From: Phanerochaete sordida
Taxonomy: Eukaryota; Basidiomycota; Agaricomycetes; Polyporales; Phanerochaetaceae
Assembly: GCA_019973155.2 (NCBI GenBank)
Contig: BPQB01000033.1
Span: 62,001 to 126,000, forward strand
DNA: 64,000 nucleotides
Direction: 5' to 3'
Both the position numbers and the translations under genes were made by a program. Under the pieces are notes generated by a model. That model ran no database searches, was not told where the DNA came from, and worked only from the letters and a program-made list of their open reading frames with translations. Shown here in pieces: positions 46,901-58,425 of this stretch (its first letter is position 1; each line of letters begins with the position of its first letter).

Positions 46901-48008
46901 GGCCGGAAAGGCAATCATGCCGTCTACGGCGTAGTCAGTGACGTGCGCGCAGTCGAGCGGAGCGCGACGTACATGAGATGCCGTCGAGGATGTTGAGCAG
47001 CGTGCCGAGGAGCACTGCAGGGAGGGACTTGACCGCAAGCGCGGGTATGTGCATCACCTTCTCTGGCTTTGGCAGCCATCCTGCGAGATGCCCGCGCGTT
47101 GTTCGCTTTCCGACGGCTTCTGTTGGGGTGTGCCCGTTCGTTTCTGGTTCTGTTGGGGCGTGTCCGTTGGTGTACGACGGCGGGACCGCCTCGATGTCGC
47201 CGAGGAGGCGCGACCGTTCGGAGTAGCGTCGCGCCGTGCCGCTGTGTACGCTCGGCGGCGAGTGCACAGAGGGGCGCCGTTCGGATTCGTGTATGCTCGG
47301 GAGGGGGTGCGCCACGGTCGGGGTCGGCAGCGAGTCTTCGGAGGCAATTGGCGGCGGGGTGGATATCGCTTCTTCGGAGGACTGCCGCGCGAGGAGCAGG
47401 GTGAGGCCAGAGGGCTGGAACGAGCCTGAGGCGCCGCGCGAGGGTGGAGCGGCGGTACTCGCGGACGAAAGCGTCTCGGTCGAGGACGACATGATGTCCT
47501 CGGCGCTGTCGGTCGTCACGCCGGAGCGGAAGGACGCGGCGACGGACGGCGCGCGGTCGGGGACGACGTGGAGGGAGCGCGTCGGGAAGATGAAGGACTC
47601 GGCGGACAGGGTCGAGAGCGGGGACTTGAGGGGGAGGCTGGAGAGCTGCATGGTGCTGTCGCGGATGGACTCCTGGGCATGGGGGGCAAACTGACGCGAG
47701 AGTTTGGACTGTGCGGACATGAAGCTTCGGGGCTGCAGCAGCCTGGACAGTGGGACATCGTGGCAGTGAGCAGGGCTGGGAACGCTTCGAAAGGTTGCGA
47801 CTTACCCTGCGCGGCTCAGGGGAGACTCGTGCTCCTGCGTGAGGTGGGCCCCTGGCTCGCGAGGGGATGGTGCTTCGGCGTCATTGTTGGCTGCTCTCGC
47901 GTTTGCGCCTTTGATGTTCCGCGCCGCCGAGCCCGAGGAACCTGGCGTCGTTGCAGAGGCATCTGCGGTCGCGGGCGCGGGGGACGTCGAGGCCGACGGG
48001 GAGCTCAT
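43905..48008 (-). CDS. SulP/SLC26-type membrane transporter with STAS and cyclic-nucleotide-binding-like domains
   Basis: The N-terminal ~240 residues are a Ser/Pro/Thr-rich cytosolic region with an intron joining SPLSRAG to [11 protein letters not shown]. Multiple membrane segments follow, including [54 protein letters not shown], the diagnostic [13 protein letters not shown] and [20 protein letters not shown]. The STAS domain contains [20 protein letters not shown] and [19 protein letters not shown]. The C-terminus carries a cNMP-binding-like fold ([20 protein letters not shown], then GELSAL). This combination matches the yeast YGR125W (Vsb1) subfamily of vacuolar SulP proteins rather than plasma-membrane sulfate permeases. 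Transported substrate and vacuolar location are inferred from that family. It ends LLSALAARQ at 43905. No disruption is seen. Confidence 0.85.
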
Positions 48009-49492
48009 GGACGTCGAGGTCGAACGTGCGCTGGGGGTCGTGTGCGCGGACGAGGACGATGGGGAGTGTCGCTTATCGGCAGGTCGCGCACAGGTCCGGG
48101 GGTCGTTATCGCTCGTGACGAGACTTCAAGGAAGTGAAGACATTAGCCGTAGTCAGAGAATGGACGGAGACAAAGTCGCAATTTCTTGCTCGCCCATTTG
48201 CGTTCTCGATCCCGACCGCCCTTGGCAGCTCTTCGGCATTTGCCGGCCGCCCCCACCCTTATCAGGCACCGGCCCCGCAGTGTGTGCCTAGATAAGGAAA
48301 CCGTCGTCGTCACGCCTTCCTCGCGGCATCTTCGCAGCCTGCCACGCGACGTGCGCCGTGTCAAGTGTCGCGGCCATGGGGCCTCCAGAGTATGTAAGTC
48401 CTCGCCAGCAGACCAGCACAGCTCATATTGTGGATCCGAACGTAGTCATACAAGTGTCAAAGTGCATCAACTGCCGTGGTAAGGAAGCTTCAGAACACTG
48501 AGTAAGAATCACGAGTCCTAATACATCGCAGCATTCCTGGTCCGATGGACAGAGTCCAGTCCCGAGGTTATTTTCCCGGTAACATCGAAGTTCGGGGATA
48601 AGCGACGAACGTTTGGCAAACAACGCTCGAGAGAACCATCCCGGTCGTCGCGGCGGACAGTCAAACATCGCTGTGCAAGACGCCGGCCAGGTTGTCGGGA
48701 TGACATGCACAACTTGGCGTTTGTTACCATTACTCCGTTCCCAAGGGTGAGTGACTCGCAGTTGCGCAGGCATAAAGCATCACGGGTAGATCGCCTCAAG
48801 CTTCAATCGATATCAACTCCATTCGGAATTAAAGCTACCACTCCCACGCGAAGCCTCTGGATCTTCACGAACACATTGAGGAGCGTCTTCTCAAAAACCG
48901 CCCATAGAGACCGAACGAGCACGTGGCCCTTCAGCCGACGCACCTGCGCACAATACTGGCGACGAAGTACGAAAAGCATGATGCAAGTATTGAATTTCGC
49001 TTGTGTGCGTGGGAAGGCCACAGTGCAGGTGCTGCGCTGCCCTTCAACGTTCGTACACGCTTGGGTGTCCTCCTGCCGTCATTAGACAGCGGGGTGCGTC
49101 AGTTGCAGTTGGAAAAGGCCAGCCAGGGTCGGCGCACTCGCTTTGCAGGGGATAGCACACTGCATATAACGCATCTGCGTCTCCCTGGAACGTTCATGCA
49201 CTAGGCGCACTACATGCGCAGCGAATCCGCTGCAGCGCTGGGTGCGATAGGCGTCCCTGTGCTGGGCACGATTCCGGTACGAAACGTGATATCACCAAGC
49301 GTTGGTATTTTCTGGTACCATTCGCGTTGATAAGACAAGTAAAGGTCAGAGTCTGTATCTGGGAGGCTGCGGCAGGCGTCCTCTCGCGCAGGGTTCGCCT
49401 CTCATATCCAACAACTACGAGTGCACCCAACCTACGCCACAACCATATTCTGCAGCAGGACCCTTATGGCCCGCACCAGCCCAACACCGCCC
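48009..49492. other. Intergenic region between the SulP gene and F-box gene 7
   Basis: About 1.5 kb. It should hold the SulP promoter (reading left) and the F-box 7 3' UTR. Open frames at 48705-49085 and 48923-49204 (+) show no domain or splice support. This is the right boundary of the mirror spacer. Confidence 0.45.
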
Positions 49493-52132
49493 TCAGTGCT
49501 CCACCACCGCCCGCACCTCCTGCGCATCATCCAGCCTCGCCTCCCGCCCATGTCTACACGCCAAAATATCAGCCCCCGCACACACAACCGCAAACCACCA
49601 AAACTCACGTCGTCCTCACATGCCTTACGAGCACCGCAGGCTCCATCGCCGGCGCGCGCGGCACGTACGGCACGTCGTCCATTCCTGGGTTGCGCGTCCA
49701 GAACGGCGAGTCGGGCGGCAGCGTCGCGCACCCCGCGCAGATTCGACACGCGACGGGCTTGCCGTCGGACGACCGCGCCCAGCGCGCCGCGAGCGCGGCC
49801 TCCGCGTCCGAGAGCGGCGGCGGCGCGAACACCTCGCCCGCGCCCAGCAAGCGCAGGAACGGCGCGCCGCGCGCGAAGGCGTGTGCGTCGGCGAGCACGG
49901 CATCGGGGCACGCGGAGAAGCTGGCGGGGCGTCAGCGGGTGTCACAGCGCAGTGCGGGCAGCGTACCTGCGGCACTCCTCGAGCGCGCCGTATAAAGAGG
50001 TTTCCCACATGATGTGCGAGACCTGCGCGGGCGTGAGTGTTGACAAAAGCGCGAGCGGGCGGCGGCGTACCAGCTGCGCCAACGTGGCTGGGTGGCGGAA
50101 CGTCGCGCACCTGCACACGATCCGCCCCGACACGTCCTCGTACCGCGCGTCCGCGGGCAGCCCGAGCGTCTTGAGGACCTTCCGCGCGACCTCGCCGTCG
50201 ACGCGCGGCCGCGCGCGCGGGCTGTGTGCCGCGTGCTCGGCGTGCACGTGCGCCGCGAGCTCCGCGACGCTGTACACCGCGTCGCCGGCGCCGTCCAGCG
50301 GGAGCCCGTCGCGGTCGACGCAGTAGCTGCAGCGGAACAGCGCCGTCGCGAGCCCGAGGATGTCGTCGGAGCCGGGCGCGATGTCCGGTGGCACGCCGGG
50401 CAGGTTTTTGAGCTCCTCTGGCGTGAACTTGCGGGGCGGCGGCGTGCGCCAGCCGTCGTCCCACCCGGCGTCCCACTGCGCGCTGCCGTCGTACACGTCG
50501 TCCGGATCGCCGTGCCACGCGCTCGGCCTCTGGCGGGGGTGCGCGCGTTCTGCGAGGTGCGCCCACACGGCCTGCGCGAGCTGTGCGCGATGCGCACGCG
50601 CGGCCTCCTGCAGTGCGGAGAGCACGGCCTGCAAGCGTCCGGCCGTTACGGGCACGCGCGCGCCGTCCTCGTCGAGCAGCGCGCGCACCGCGGGCAGCTG
50701 CGCCGCGTCGGTGGCGCACGGGAGCGGGCCGTCGGCGGTAGGCGCATCCTGCAGGAACTCGGCGTACACGTCGCGCAGCTCGGCCTCGCGGACGCTGCGG
50801 CGGTCCCGCTGCTCGTCCCGCTCGCGCTCGGCCTTGGCCTCTGCGAGCAGGGCCTCGAGGCGCGGGCGGATGTTCTTCCAGACTGGGGTCGCGGTTAGGG
50901 CTGTAGAGCGCAGGAAGGAAGAAGACGCACTGCGTGGAGTCAGCGGGTGGGGCTGCCGGACGAGCGCCTTCCAGGAGTGCACAGTACCGGGGGGTGCCCA
51001 AGACTCGAGGTCGATTAGGTCGGCTTCCGTGTAGCCTATGCTGAAGAGCTTCTCTTCGATGCTGCGTAAAGGTGGATGTAAGAGGCCATTCAGTATCCAT
51101 CGTGGCCCACTGACTTTTCCTCCCGAGCTCTCTCAATTTTTTGCTTCGCAGCGTACTGTTCGTTCTCCCATCCTTCTAGTCCCTTGGAAAACTACAACTG
51201 CTGAGACCAGCTACCTGAGATGTCCACTACGTGGGACGCACCTCTCGTGCAGCCAGAGCAACTCGCGTACGCTCATCAATGAATGTGTGCAGCGCAGTTT
51301 CATCGCTATTTTCCACCAGAGCATAGTGTTGAATTAGAATGCTCTCAAATTGTGCTGCGTCGTACGAGTCGTACAACTCGTTATTCCTGTCCACGTTGCC
51401 GTAGGTCCACCCTACTATGTGACGTTAGTGCTGCGAGCTGGCATAGAGAGGTCAACGTAGGACGTACAACGGCGCGAGCACGGAAGAAGTTGGAATACTG
51501 GCATAAGATCGTCCAAAGCAATCTCATACTCTGCTTGGAGTGTGTCTCCTTGCTTGACCCTGCGCCACCCCTAGAGTCAGATAGTAGTGTAAAGGATGCA
51601 TTCGTGCAACACCTACTTCTCCGTCATACACGCCTTGCAGTAGCGTACGACAAGCCCCAGGTCATACTGCAGCCCACGCTTGCCGCATCCCTTGCGTCCC
51701 AAACCAGATTAGCATCGACACATACTCTTCAAAGCGCATATACTCACGAAACACGTCGACGAGAAGAGCACCGCCGCGACACGCGGCTCGCTGATATGCT
51801 CTGGTGGGTCCGGCAGGCCCACGTTGCGCCGTGCGGCTGCCCAGAGGTGCTTCTGGGCGCGGTGCATGAACATCGCGCGGAAGTGCTTCGACGTCCGGCT
51901 TAGGTGTAGTAGGTCCTTCGGCGTGAGGTGCGACACGATCTACGGCTGCGTTAGCATCCCCAACCGGTATAAACAGTCTGAAGCTGCGCACCTCAAACCA
52001 AATGTCCACGGGCATCTCGAGCAGCGGCGCGAGCTTCCCCGCGGTCCTGCTTCCGCGCGCACGCCGCTTCGCCGCGGGTTTCGGTGGCTCGCTGCCAGCG
52101 GGGACGTCTGCTTTTGACTTTCTGGTGTCCAT
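49493..52132 (-). CDS. F-box/zinc-finger family protein, copy 7
   Basis: Starts MDTRKSKADVPAGSEPPK. F-box APLLEMPVDIWFE / IVSHLTPKDLLHLSRTSKHF, then HLWAAARRNVGLPDPPEHIS and Cys motif GCGKRGLQYDLGL..YCKAC. The large exon encodes WKNIRPRLEALLAEAKAERE and a very Ala/Arg/Asp-rich middle with high GC. C2H2-like CSYC...HVHAEH, GRIVCRCATFRHP and the C-terminal RICAGC module follow. The last intron splits VRTT from HGREARLDDAQEV, with the stop at 49493-49495. Same exon structure as copy 4. The decayed copy 3 is most like this gene, including its leader. Long open frames on the opposite strand and in other frames here are shadows of its high-GC codons. Confidence 0.85.
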
Positions 52133-52925
52133 TGTCAGCAGCCACAACGATGCAAAATGGCTGTCGAGGCGTACTTGCGGGATGGCATTCTTGCACTTCG
52201 TGGTTAGGAGCGAACTTTGGTCCGCGCTCGTAGTAGCCCGTGGGTGCGAGTATAGGGGCTCTGAGAACGGCTGCTCCGCGCGCGGGTGTACCGGTTCCGT
52301 AGGCCGCCGAGCAGCGTTGTCGTAGAGTCCGACATCGCGGACGATGCGCGCGTTGAACGTGAAAGTTGAGGGCTGCGTGTGAGGTGGGCGGTTGCCTGCC
52401 TCGGTGATGCGCCTTTGCTTTTGATGCGCTGCTATGTCCATATATGGAGTTTTTGCCAGAATTAAGAGTCGCGCGGAGGGAGACATCGTCGGCGAAGAGC
52501 AGCCGCGCTCAGGTTCATGATGGATTTCCGAGTCTTAAGGAACTCGCAAGGTACGTACGCTGGTGGCAGTTATATGTCGTCTCGGTAGATGAGGTCGATG
52601 AGGTCGGAATAAACAACTGGAATAAACAAACATAAACAAAGAGCGAGGCGCTGTGAGTTCGAGCTTGAACCAGTCCAAAAAACTGAACATCCGATACGTA
52701 CGCCGTGGCTAGTCGCAAACATCTAGTGCTTGAGTATCATAAGCGTACCCAAAGCTCCTAGTACCAGCATGCTTTGTACACAAACGCTTGGCGTCCTTAC
52801 CTCTACATAAATAAATAAATCATCGAAGCATGAAGTAAGTACGCGATATCATCGAGAACTAGTCGTTATCTCAAGCGGAGTAGCAGCAGCTCCTGGCGCG
52901 GAGGGCAACGCAACCGGTCGTGCCT
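52133..52925. other. Intergenic region between F-box genes 7 and 8
   Basis: About 0.8 kb, holding the copy 7 promoter and the copy 8 3' UTR. AT-rich from 52560 to 52860. An upstream open frame (to 52486) runs in phase into copy 7 but diverges from other copies before MDTR, so it is treated as leader. Confidence 0.45.
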
Positions 52926-55900
52926 TCAGGGCAGCGCTACCTCTTGTTTCTCTTGCGCATCTTCCAATCTCGCCTCGCGGCCATGCCTGCACATGGTGCC
53001 AATCAGCGTCCGCCCCGCCACAGAATTTGACGACTCACATCATCTTTACGTGCCTGACGAGCGCGACAGAATCCATGGAGGGCGCATGAGGGACGTACGG
53101 CACGTCGTCCGAGGCGGCATTTTGCCACCAGAACGGCGAGTCGTGCGGCACCGTGGTGCACAGCGCGCAGACACGACACGCGAGCGGCTTTCCGCCGAAC
53201 GTCTGCGCCCAGCGCGCCGCAAGCACGGCCTCAGCGTCGGAGAGTGGCGCGGGTGAAAAGGACTCGTCGGCGCCCAGGAGCCGGAGGAAGGGCGCCGCGC
53301 TGGTGAAGTCGTGCTGGTCATGGAGGAATTCGTCGGAGGGGCAGGATGAGAAGCTGGTAGGGCGTCCGAGTTAGCAAGTGGAGGAGCACAGTATTGCGCA
53401 GACGTACTAGCTACAAACATTGAGGGCATGGTAGAATGAGGTTTCCCGCGCGATATGCGATACCTGAAGTAATGTTGGATACACGCAGCAGTAATATCAA
53501 AAACTCCACAACTTACCAGCTGCGCGAACGTCGCCGGATGGCGAAACGTCGCACACCCACACACAATCCTGCCTGAGACTTCCTCGTACCGCACATATTC
53601 AGGCAGACCGACCTGCCGAAGAATCTTCCGCGCCACCTCGCTGTCGACTGTCGACTGCACCGGGATGAATCCGCCGGCCGGGTGCTCCGCACGCACATGC
53701 GCTGCGAGCTCCGTGATGTTGTACACCGTGTCTTCCGTGTCAGGCCCCGGCATACGACGCTGGTCGACGCAGTGGTCGCACCGGAACAACGCTGTCGCCA
53801 GGCTGAGATCGTCCTCTGAGCCGTCTTCAATGTCCGCGGGTGCACCGGGCAGGTCCTGCAACTCCTCTGGCATGAGCTCACGTAGCGTGAGCACCCCGCC
53901 GTCCAACACGAAGAGCGAGCGGCTGTCCTCCTCGGTCAGGTCTTCAGACCACTCTCCTACCAGATTCTGCTGCGACTTCGAGGGCGCGGGCTCGGCGAGG
54001 TCCGCCCCGATGGTCCATGCAGGCTCTGCCCGATGGTCGAGCGCCCCCATCTGTGGTGTCGCCTGTGCGCCTGGCATCTCCATGTTGTCCATGTTGCCGA
54101 TCCAGCTCATGCCATCCGTCTCCTCCGTATCCATGTTGTCCGTGGTGTCCATGTTGTTCACCTCGGCCACGTTGTCCGTATTGTTCATGCCGCCCGTGTC
54201 GCCCATGAACGCAGGATACTCGATCTGCTGCTGCTGCTGCTGCTGCTGGCTTTGTGGCCCCCACCGTCGCCGCACCGCCGTAAGGTGATCCGCAAACAGC
54301 CGTGCGAGGGCCGTTTTCCGGTCATCGCCAGAAACCTCGCTCAGCATAGCCTTTTGAGCGTCGGGGAGTGAGTGGAAAAAGGCGTCCTGCGCATTACTTA
54401 CAGCCTCCTGCTGCGGTGTTGGTGGCTGCGGTTGTGGCTGTGGCTTTGGTTGTGGTTGTAGTTGTGGCTTTGATTGTGGTTGTACTGCCTCTCGCAGCGC
54501 GGGGAGCACCGAATGCAGACGCTCGACCGTAACGGGTACGCGTGCTTCGTTCTCGTCGAGCAGTGCGCGCACCGCGGGTAGCTGCTCCGCCTTGCCGAGG
54601 GGCGGTAGCGCCCCGTCATCTTCTGGCACGCTTTGTACGAAATCTGCGTACACGTTGCGCAGCTCGCGCACACGTGTGTCTTGACGATGCTGCCGTTCGC
54701 GGCGCTCACGCTCAGTCTTGGCATCGGCGAGTAGCGTTTCGAGCTGCGGACGGATCCTCTTCCAGGCTAGGAGCATCGATGAGAAGGATGAGCAGTAGAG
54801 ACAGGTCCGAATCGACGTACTGCGTGGAGTCAGTTTATGTGGCTGGCGTACTATGGCGTCCCAGGAACGCCGAGCACGGAAGCCTATTGCCCAGGACGTA
54901 AATTCATCCAGATCTGTTTTCGCGTATCCAAGTTCCAAGAGCTTCATCTCGATGCTTCGGGCAGTAGGTATGAGATATCGTCCAGCATCCTTGCTTGGGC
55001 ACCAACCTTTCCTGCCTGATTCTCCCAACATCTTGCTTTGCAGCACACTGCTCTCTCTCCCACTCTTTGAGTTCCTTGGAAAACTGCGACGAATGAAAAC
55101 TTTGGGCTTGTACCTTCCTCAAGGGAGACAAACCTGACGCGCAGCCTGAACCAGATGTTGGCGCTCATCCACGAATGCTTGCAGTGCAACTTGATCGCCG
55201 CCTTCCAGAAGAGCGCTGTGCTGGAAGAATACGTTCTCAAACTCTCCCACCTCATATGAGTCGCTCGATTCGTCGTTCACCGCGTGCACGTCATGGTAGC
55301 TCCGGAATACTGTACGATGTTGAGGTTGGGAGCGAGCGTTACTGCAGTCAAATGGCACTTACTACCGCGCGAACATGGAAGTAGCTGTAGCACTGGCATA
55401 GATCCGTTGTATGGGATGCAATACGTTCTGCCCAGCGCGCATCCTTTCATTACTCTGAGTGACGACCTGAAGTCAGATGATAGTAGACAGCTTCCAGCCA
55501 TGCGCCACGTACTTCTCCATCTTACACCTCCTGCAATGCCGCACTATCAGCCCTATATCGTACAGAAACCCGCGGTTTCCGCACCCCTTGCCGCAAGATC
55601 TAGTTCAGCCTCAATCCCGAGCACTTTCATGCGTACACACTCACGAAACACGTGGACGAGAAGAGCATCGCTGCAAGTCGTGGCTCGCTAATATGTTGTG
55701 GCGGCTCAGGCAGCCCCACGTTGAGCCGCGCGGCTGCCCAGAAATGCTTCCCGGATCGGTGCATGAGCATCGTACGGAAGTGCTTCGACGTCCGGCTCAG
55801 GGCCAATAGCTCCTTCGGCGTGAGATGCGATACGATCTACGGTGCCGTGAGCATCACAAAAGGTATGGAACGATGCACAGGACGCACTTCAAACCAGATG

Positions 55901-56037
55901 TCTACCGGCATTTCGAACAGTGGCGCAAGCTTGCCCACTGTCCTACTCCCGCGCCCACGCTTCGTCCTGGGCACGTTCGATAGCTCACTAGGAGCGAGGT
56001 CATCCAGCTTCGGCTTTCTAGCGAGCATCGTGAGCAT
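52926..56037 (-). CDS. F-box/zinc-finger family protein, copy 8 (with low-complexity insertion)
   Basis: Mirror partner of copy 4: both start with a short Met-rich leader (MLTMLARKPKLDD versus MLMIPFRKPKLDD) and share upstream DNA. F-box APLFEMPVDIWFE / IVSHLTPKELLALSRTSKHF; Cys motif as in copy 4; large exon WKRIRPQLETLLADAKTERE. After the helix LPALREAV an insertion of roughly 150 residues replaces a ~50-residue linker: Gln/Pro/Lys repeats, a helical stretch, a run of 8 Gln, then Asn/Met/Asp/Thr-rich repeats (MNNTDN, NNMDTTDNMD). C2H2-like RCDHC...HVRAEH, GRIVCGCATFRHP, RVCALC and the tail HGREARLEDAQEKQEV are intact. Stop at 52926-52928. The insertion may be an expanded disordered linker. 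Confidence 0.85.
54225..54248 (+). repeat. CTG trinucleotide microsatellite (poly-Gln in F-box 8)
   Basis: Eight CTG units on the + strand, read as CAG on the coding strand, encoding a poly-Gln run inside the copy 8 insertion. Confidence 0.9.
54415..54485 (+). repeat. GTGGNTGTGG-type degenerate repeat in F-box 8
   Basis: A GT/GG-rich run of imperfect 6-nt units (TGTGGC, TGTGGT, TTTGGT). On the coding strand it gives the Gln-Pro and Gln-Leu-Lys alternation of the insertion. Confidence 0.7.
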
Positions 56038-56573
56038 TAAAGTCTGTTCACAATGTTTTCCAAGTCTTACTTGCAGGGTGACATGCTCGTACGTCGTGGT
56101 CAAGAGCAAACGTCCGCATATAGCGCCGTTCGCAGTCCTAATATCTAGATATAGGGAGTCTTCCGAGCGCTGCGTGGTTTGCGGACCGCACTTCCGTGCG
56201 CGTGACTCCGTCGAGGAAAGCAGGTACTTGCATTGCCAAACGTCGAGGATGGTGTGGGAGAAGTTGAAAACTGCGCGTGAAATGCAACGAGTCTGGCCTG
56301 AAACCATGGATTAAAACAAACGCGGTTGTGCATGGCCCTCCGTGCCCTTCCCGATCCCGGCGCAGGGATCGTGATGGACTTCATCGTGTACCGAAGTACT
56401 GACGCCGCATGGGCTAGTACAGCAGATGCCTACTCGCAAGATTATCACTTATAGCCCGTCAATAAATAGTCAGCGCATTGTAAACGACACACGTTGCGAA
56501 CGCGATCTTCTCGATCCAAAACCATGGCTGAGACGCTGCACATGTCCGCGACCTGCAAGCGCGACCTCCTCCA
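56038..56573. promoter_or_regulatory. Upstream region of F-box gene 8, shared with F-box gene 4
   Basis: Contains 56160-56231, the inverted match to 34149-34220 (66 of 72 identical). It also includes the 3' flank of oxygenase copy 2. No other gene is visible. Confidence 0.5.
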
Positions 56574-58425
56574 TCACAACCTCGCTTCAACCTTGGTACC
56601 TGGAGTCAGCCTAGCGAGCTGACAGTGAGCGGGCTGTCGATCTGCTGATAATCAGGACTCACCGATAATGCATGTCGAGGAGCGCGTGCTCCGCAGTGCG
56701 CTGGGGCGAAGGGCGCACAGGACGTTGCTGGAAAGCAAGCTTGGTGCGGAATCTCTCCCACTCTGCGAAGGATGGTCAGCTTATGTGCAGACCGGTGCTA
56801 ATAACAGGTGCGTACCTCCATAAAAGATGGGTCTCCCGCCTAGCTCCCGATACTCCGTGAATTGGTCGTCGGGGCCTTGGATCAGCGGAATATCAATCCG
56901 GACATCGGGCAGGAGCTTGACGAAGTAGTGTATGGCGAGCCGCTGGAATCTACATGCGATGATCAGGACAGATTGACCACGACCAGGCAAACGAGACTTA
57001 CTCGCGCTGATCCTCCGGCGGCTCCACAACTGCACAATCAACCAATCAGAGTCGTATATGAGTACGTATATATAGCGCAAGCACGGAGAACTCGTACCTC
57101 GATGGAAGGCCGCCTTGAGACGGCTCGCGGTGAGGGCCTCCATGGCATGACCCAGGTTGACGAGGATGGCCCCCGGCTTGTGGCGCACCCAGGCCCAGGT
57201 GCCATTTGGCTTCAAGATTTGCAGCGCAGCAATCGGCTGAGAATCTGCACAAAACGCGACGGGTTTAACGCAACGCAGTTGCGGGAGATGATCACTGACA
57301 GTTCAGAGTGATGGTACCGCTGGAATGTGCCGAGGTAAGGACACGGAATAATAAGTAAGGGTCCGACACACATGTCGCGGTGGCTCCGCAGGTGCAATTT
57401 CTCTTGAGTCAGGAACGATCCGTCGTCCGGCCGAGGGTCTGCAGGAACGTGTATGTGCAGCTGTGCGCAGATGATTGAAAGATCACGGGCTTACTGTACA
57501 TTTGGAATCGGAAGTGGTCTTGGCTGTGCTTCCACTCGACCGGCTTCTCATGGTCGTACGGTGCCTGGCTTACGATATTGCTTTCAGGCCGATGATGAAG
57601 GCGCCATAGACTGGAGTGCGTATGAGCGAGAGACATTTTTCGTGGGCGCTGATGCAAGACTTACGCATCGCCTGGGAGGCCGAGCCCCAGCGACAGGACA
57701 TGGAGCATCTTCTTGGCGACAACATAGTGGTTGTGCTGTGAGCGATACCATGAGCGACACAATCATCTGTCAGCGTACGATCATGAATAAATACCTCCAT
57801 GAACTCCCTATACTCGTGCAGATAGAATCTTGGGTACGGCGGCATGTCGGGACGCAGCAAGGTTTCTGGATAGAAACTCCAGTTCTATGCAACAGTCAAT
57901 TCAACCGGCCATGCCATGGGAAAATATGCGCACCTCATCGCAATCCCATGGGCCGTAATAACCCTTCGGCTATGCGCGGTGCGTTTTAGGCACATTAATG
58001 AAGGCGCTACGAAGGGAACATACCTTATAGCCTGCCCAACTTCCTTCCTCCGAGATCTTGGCTGCGTACTTGGCCTTGTCTTGTTCGGTGACCCTATCAA
58101 AGAAGGTGCTCCCGACGTCGAACTGCCTCTGGATGTCCTCGGCATCCAGTCCATGCCCGACGACATAGACCATCCCGAGTCCGCCGGCGCTGAATGCCTT
58201 GAGGGCGCGCGCAACCATTTCATCGCGAGCGCGGAGTTGGGAACGTTCCAGCCCAGCGCTATCCGTGTCGACATTGAAGACAGAGAGATCGATGGTCTCG
58301 AGCTCCGCGTAGTCGGCTGTGCACCCAATCACCTCAGTGTGCGCTGTTCGTCCACAGGGTAGTTGTGACGCACCATCCGACAGCAAAGCCGTCTCCAGCG
58401 GAAAGACCCACTGCGGTTCTGGCAT
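56574..58425 (-). CDS. 2-oxoglutarate/Fe(II)-dependent oxygenase, copy 2
   Basis: Mirror paralogue of the gene at 32.0-33.9 kb. It starts MPEPQWVFPLETALLSD (15 of 17 residues the same as copy 1) and splices to ADYAELETIDLS. Shared features are MVYVVGHGLDAEDIQ, the Gly-Tyr-Tyr-Gly segment (KGYYGPWDCDE), SHRD before GTITLN, WAWVRHKPGAILVNLGHAME with LKAAFHR carrying the distal His, LGIHYFVKLLPDVRIDIPL, and the C-terminus TPGTKVEARL at 56574. No frame break is seen, and the metal triad is complete. It lies between F-box gene 8 and the IFI6-like gene, all transcribed leftward. Substrate unknown. Confidence 0.85.

Noticed and set aside
49625..51136. Open frame of 503 codons on the minus strand, a candidate gene
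   Set aside because: It is an Arg/Ala-rich alternative frame across the large exon of F-box copy 7, whose real frame shows the family motifs.
53046..55046. Continuous 666-codon frame as a separate single-exon gene
   Set aside because: It is the large exon of F-box copy 8 read through several introns; the true C-terminus lies in another frame after splicing.
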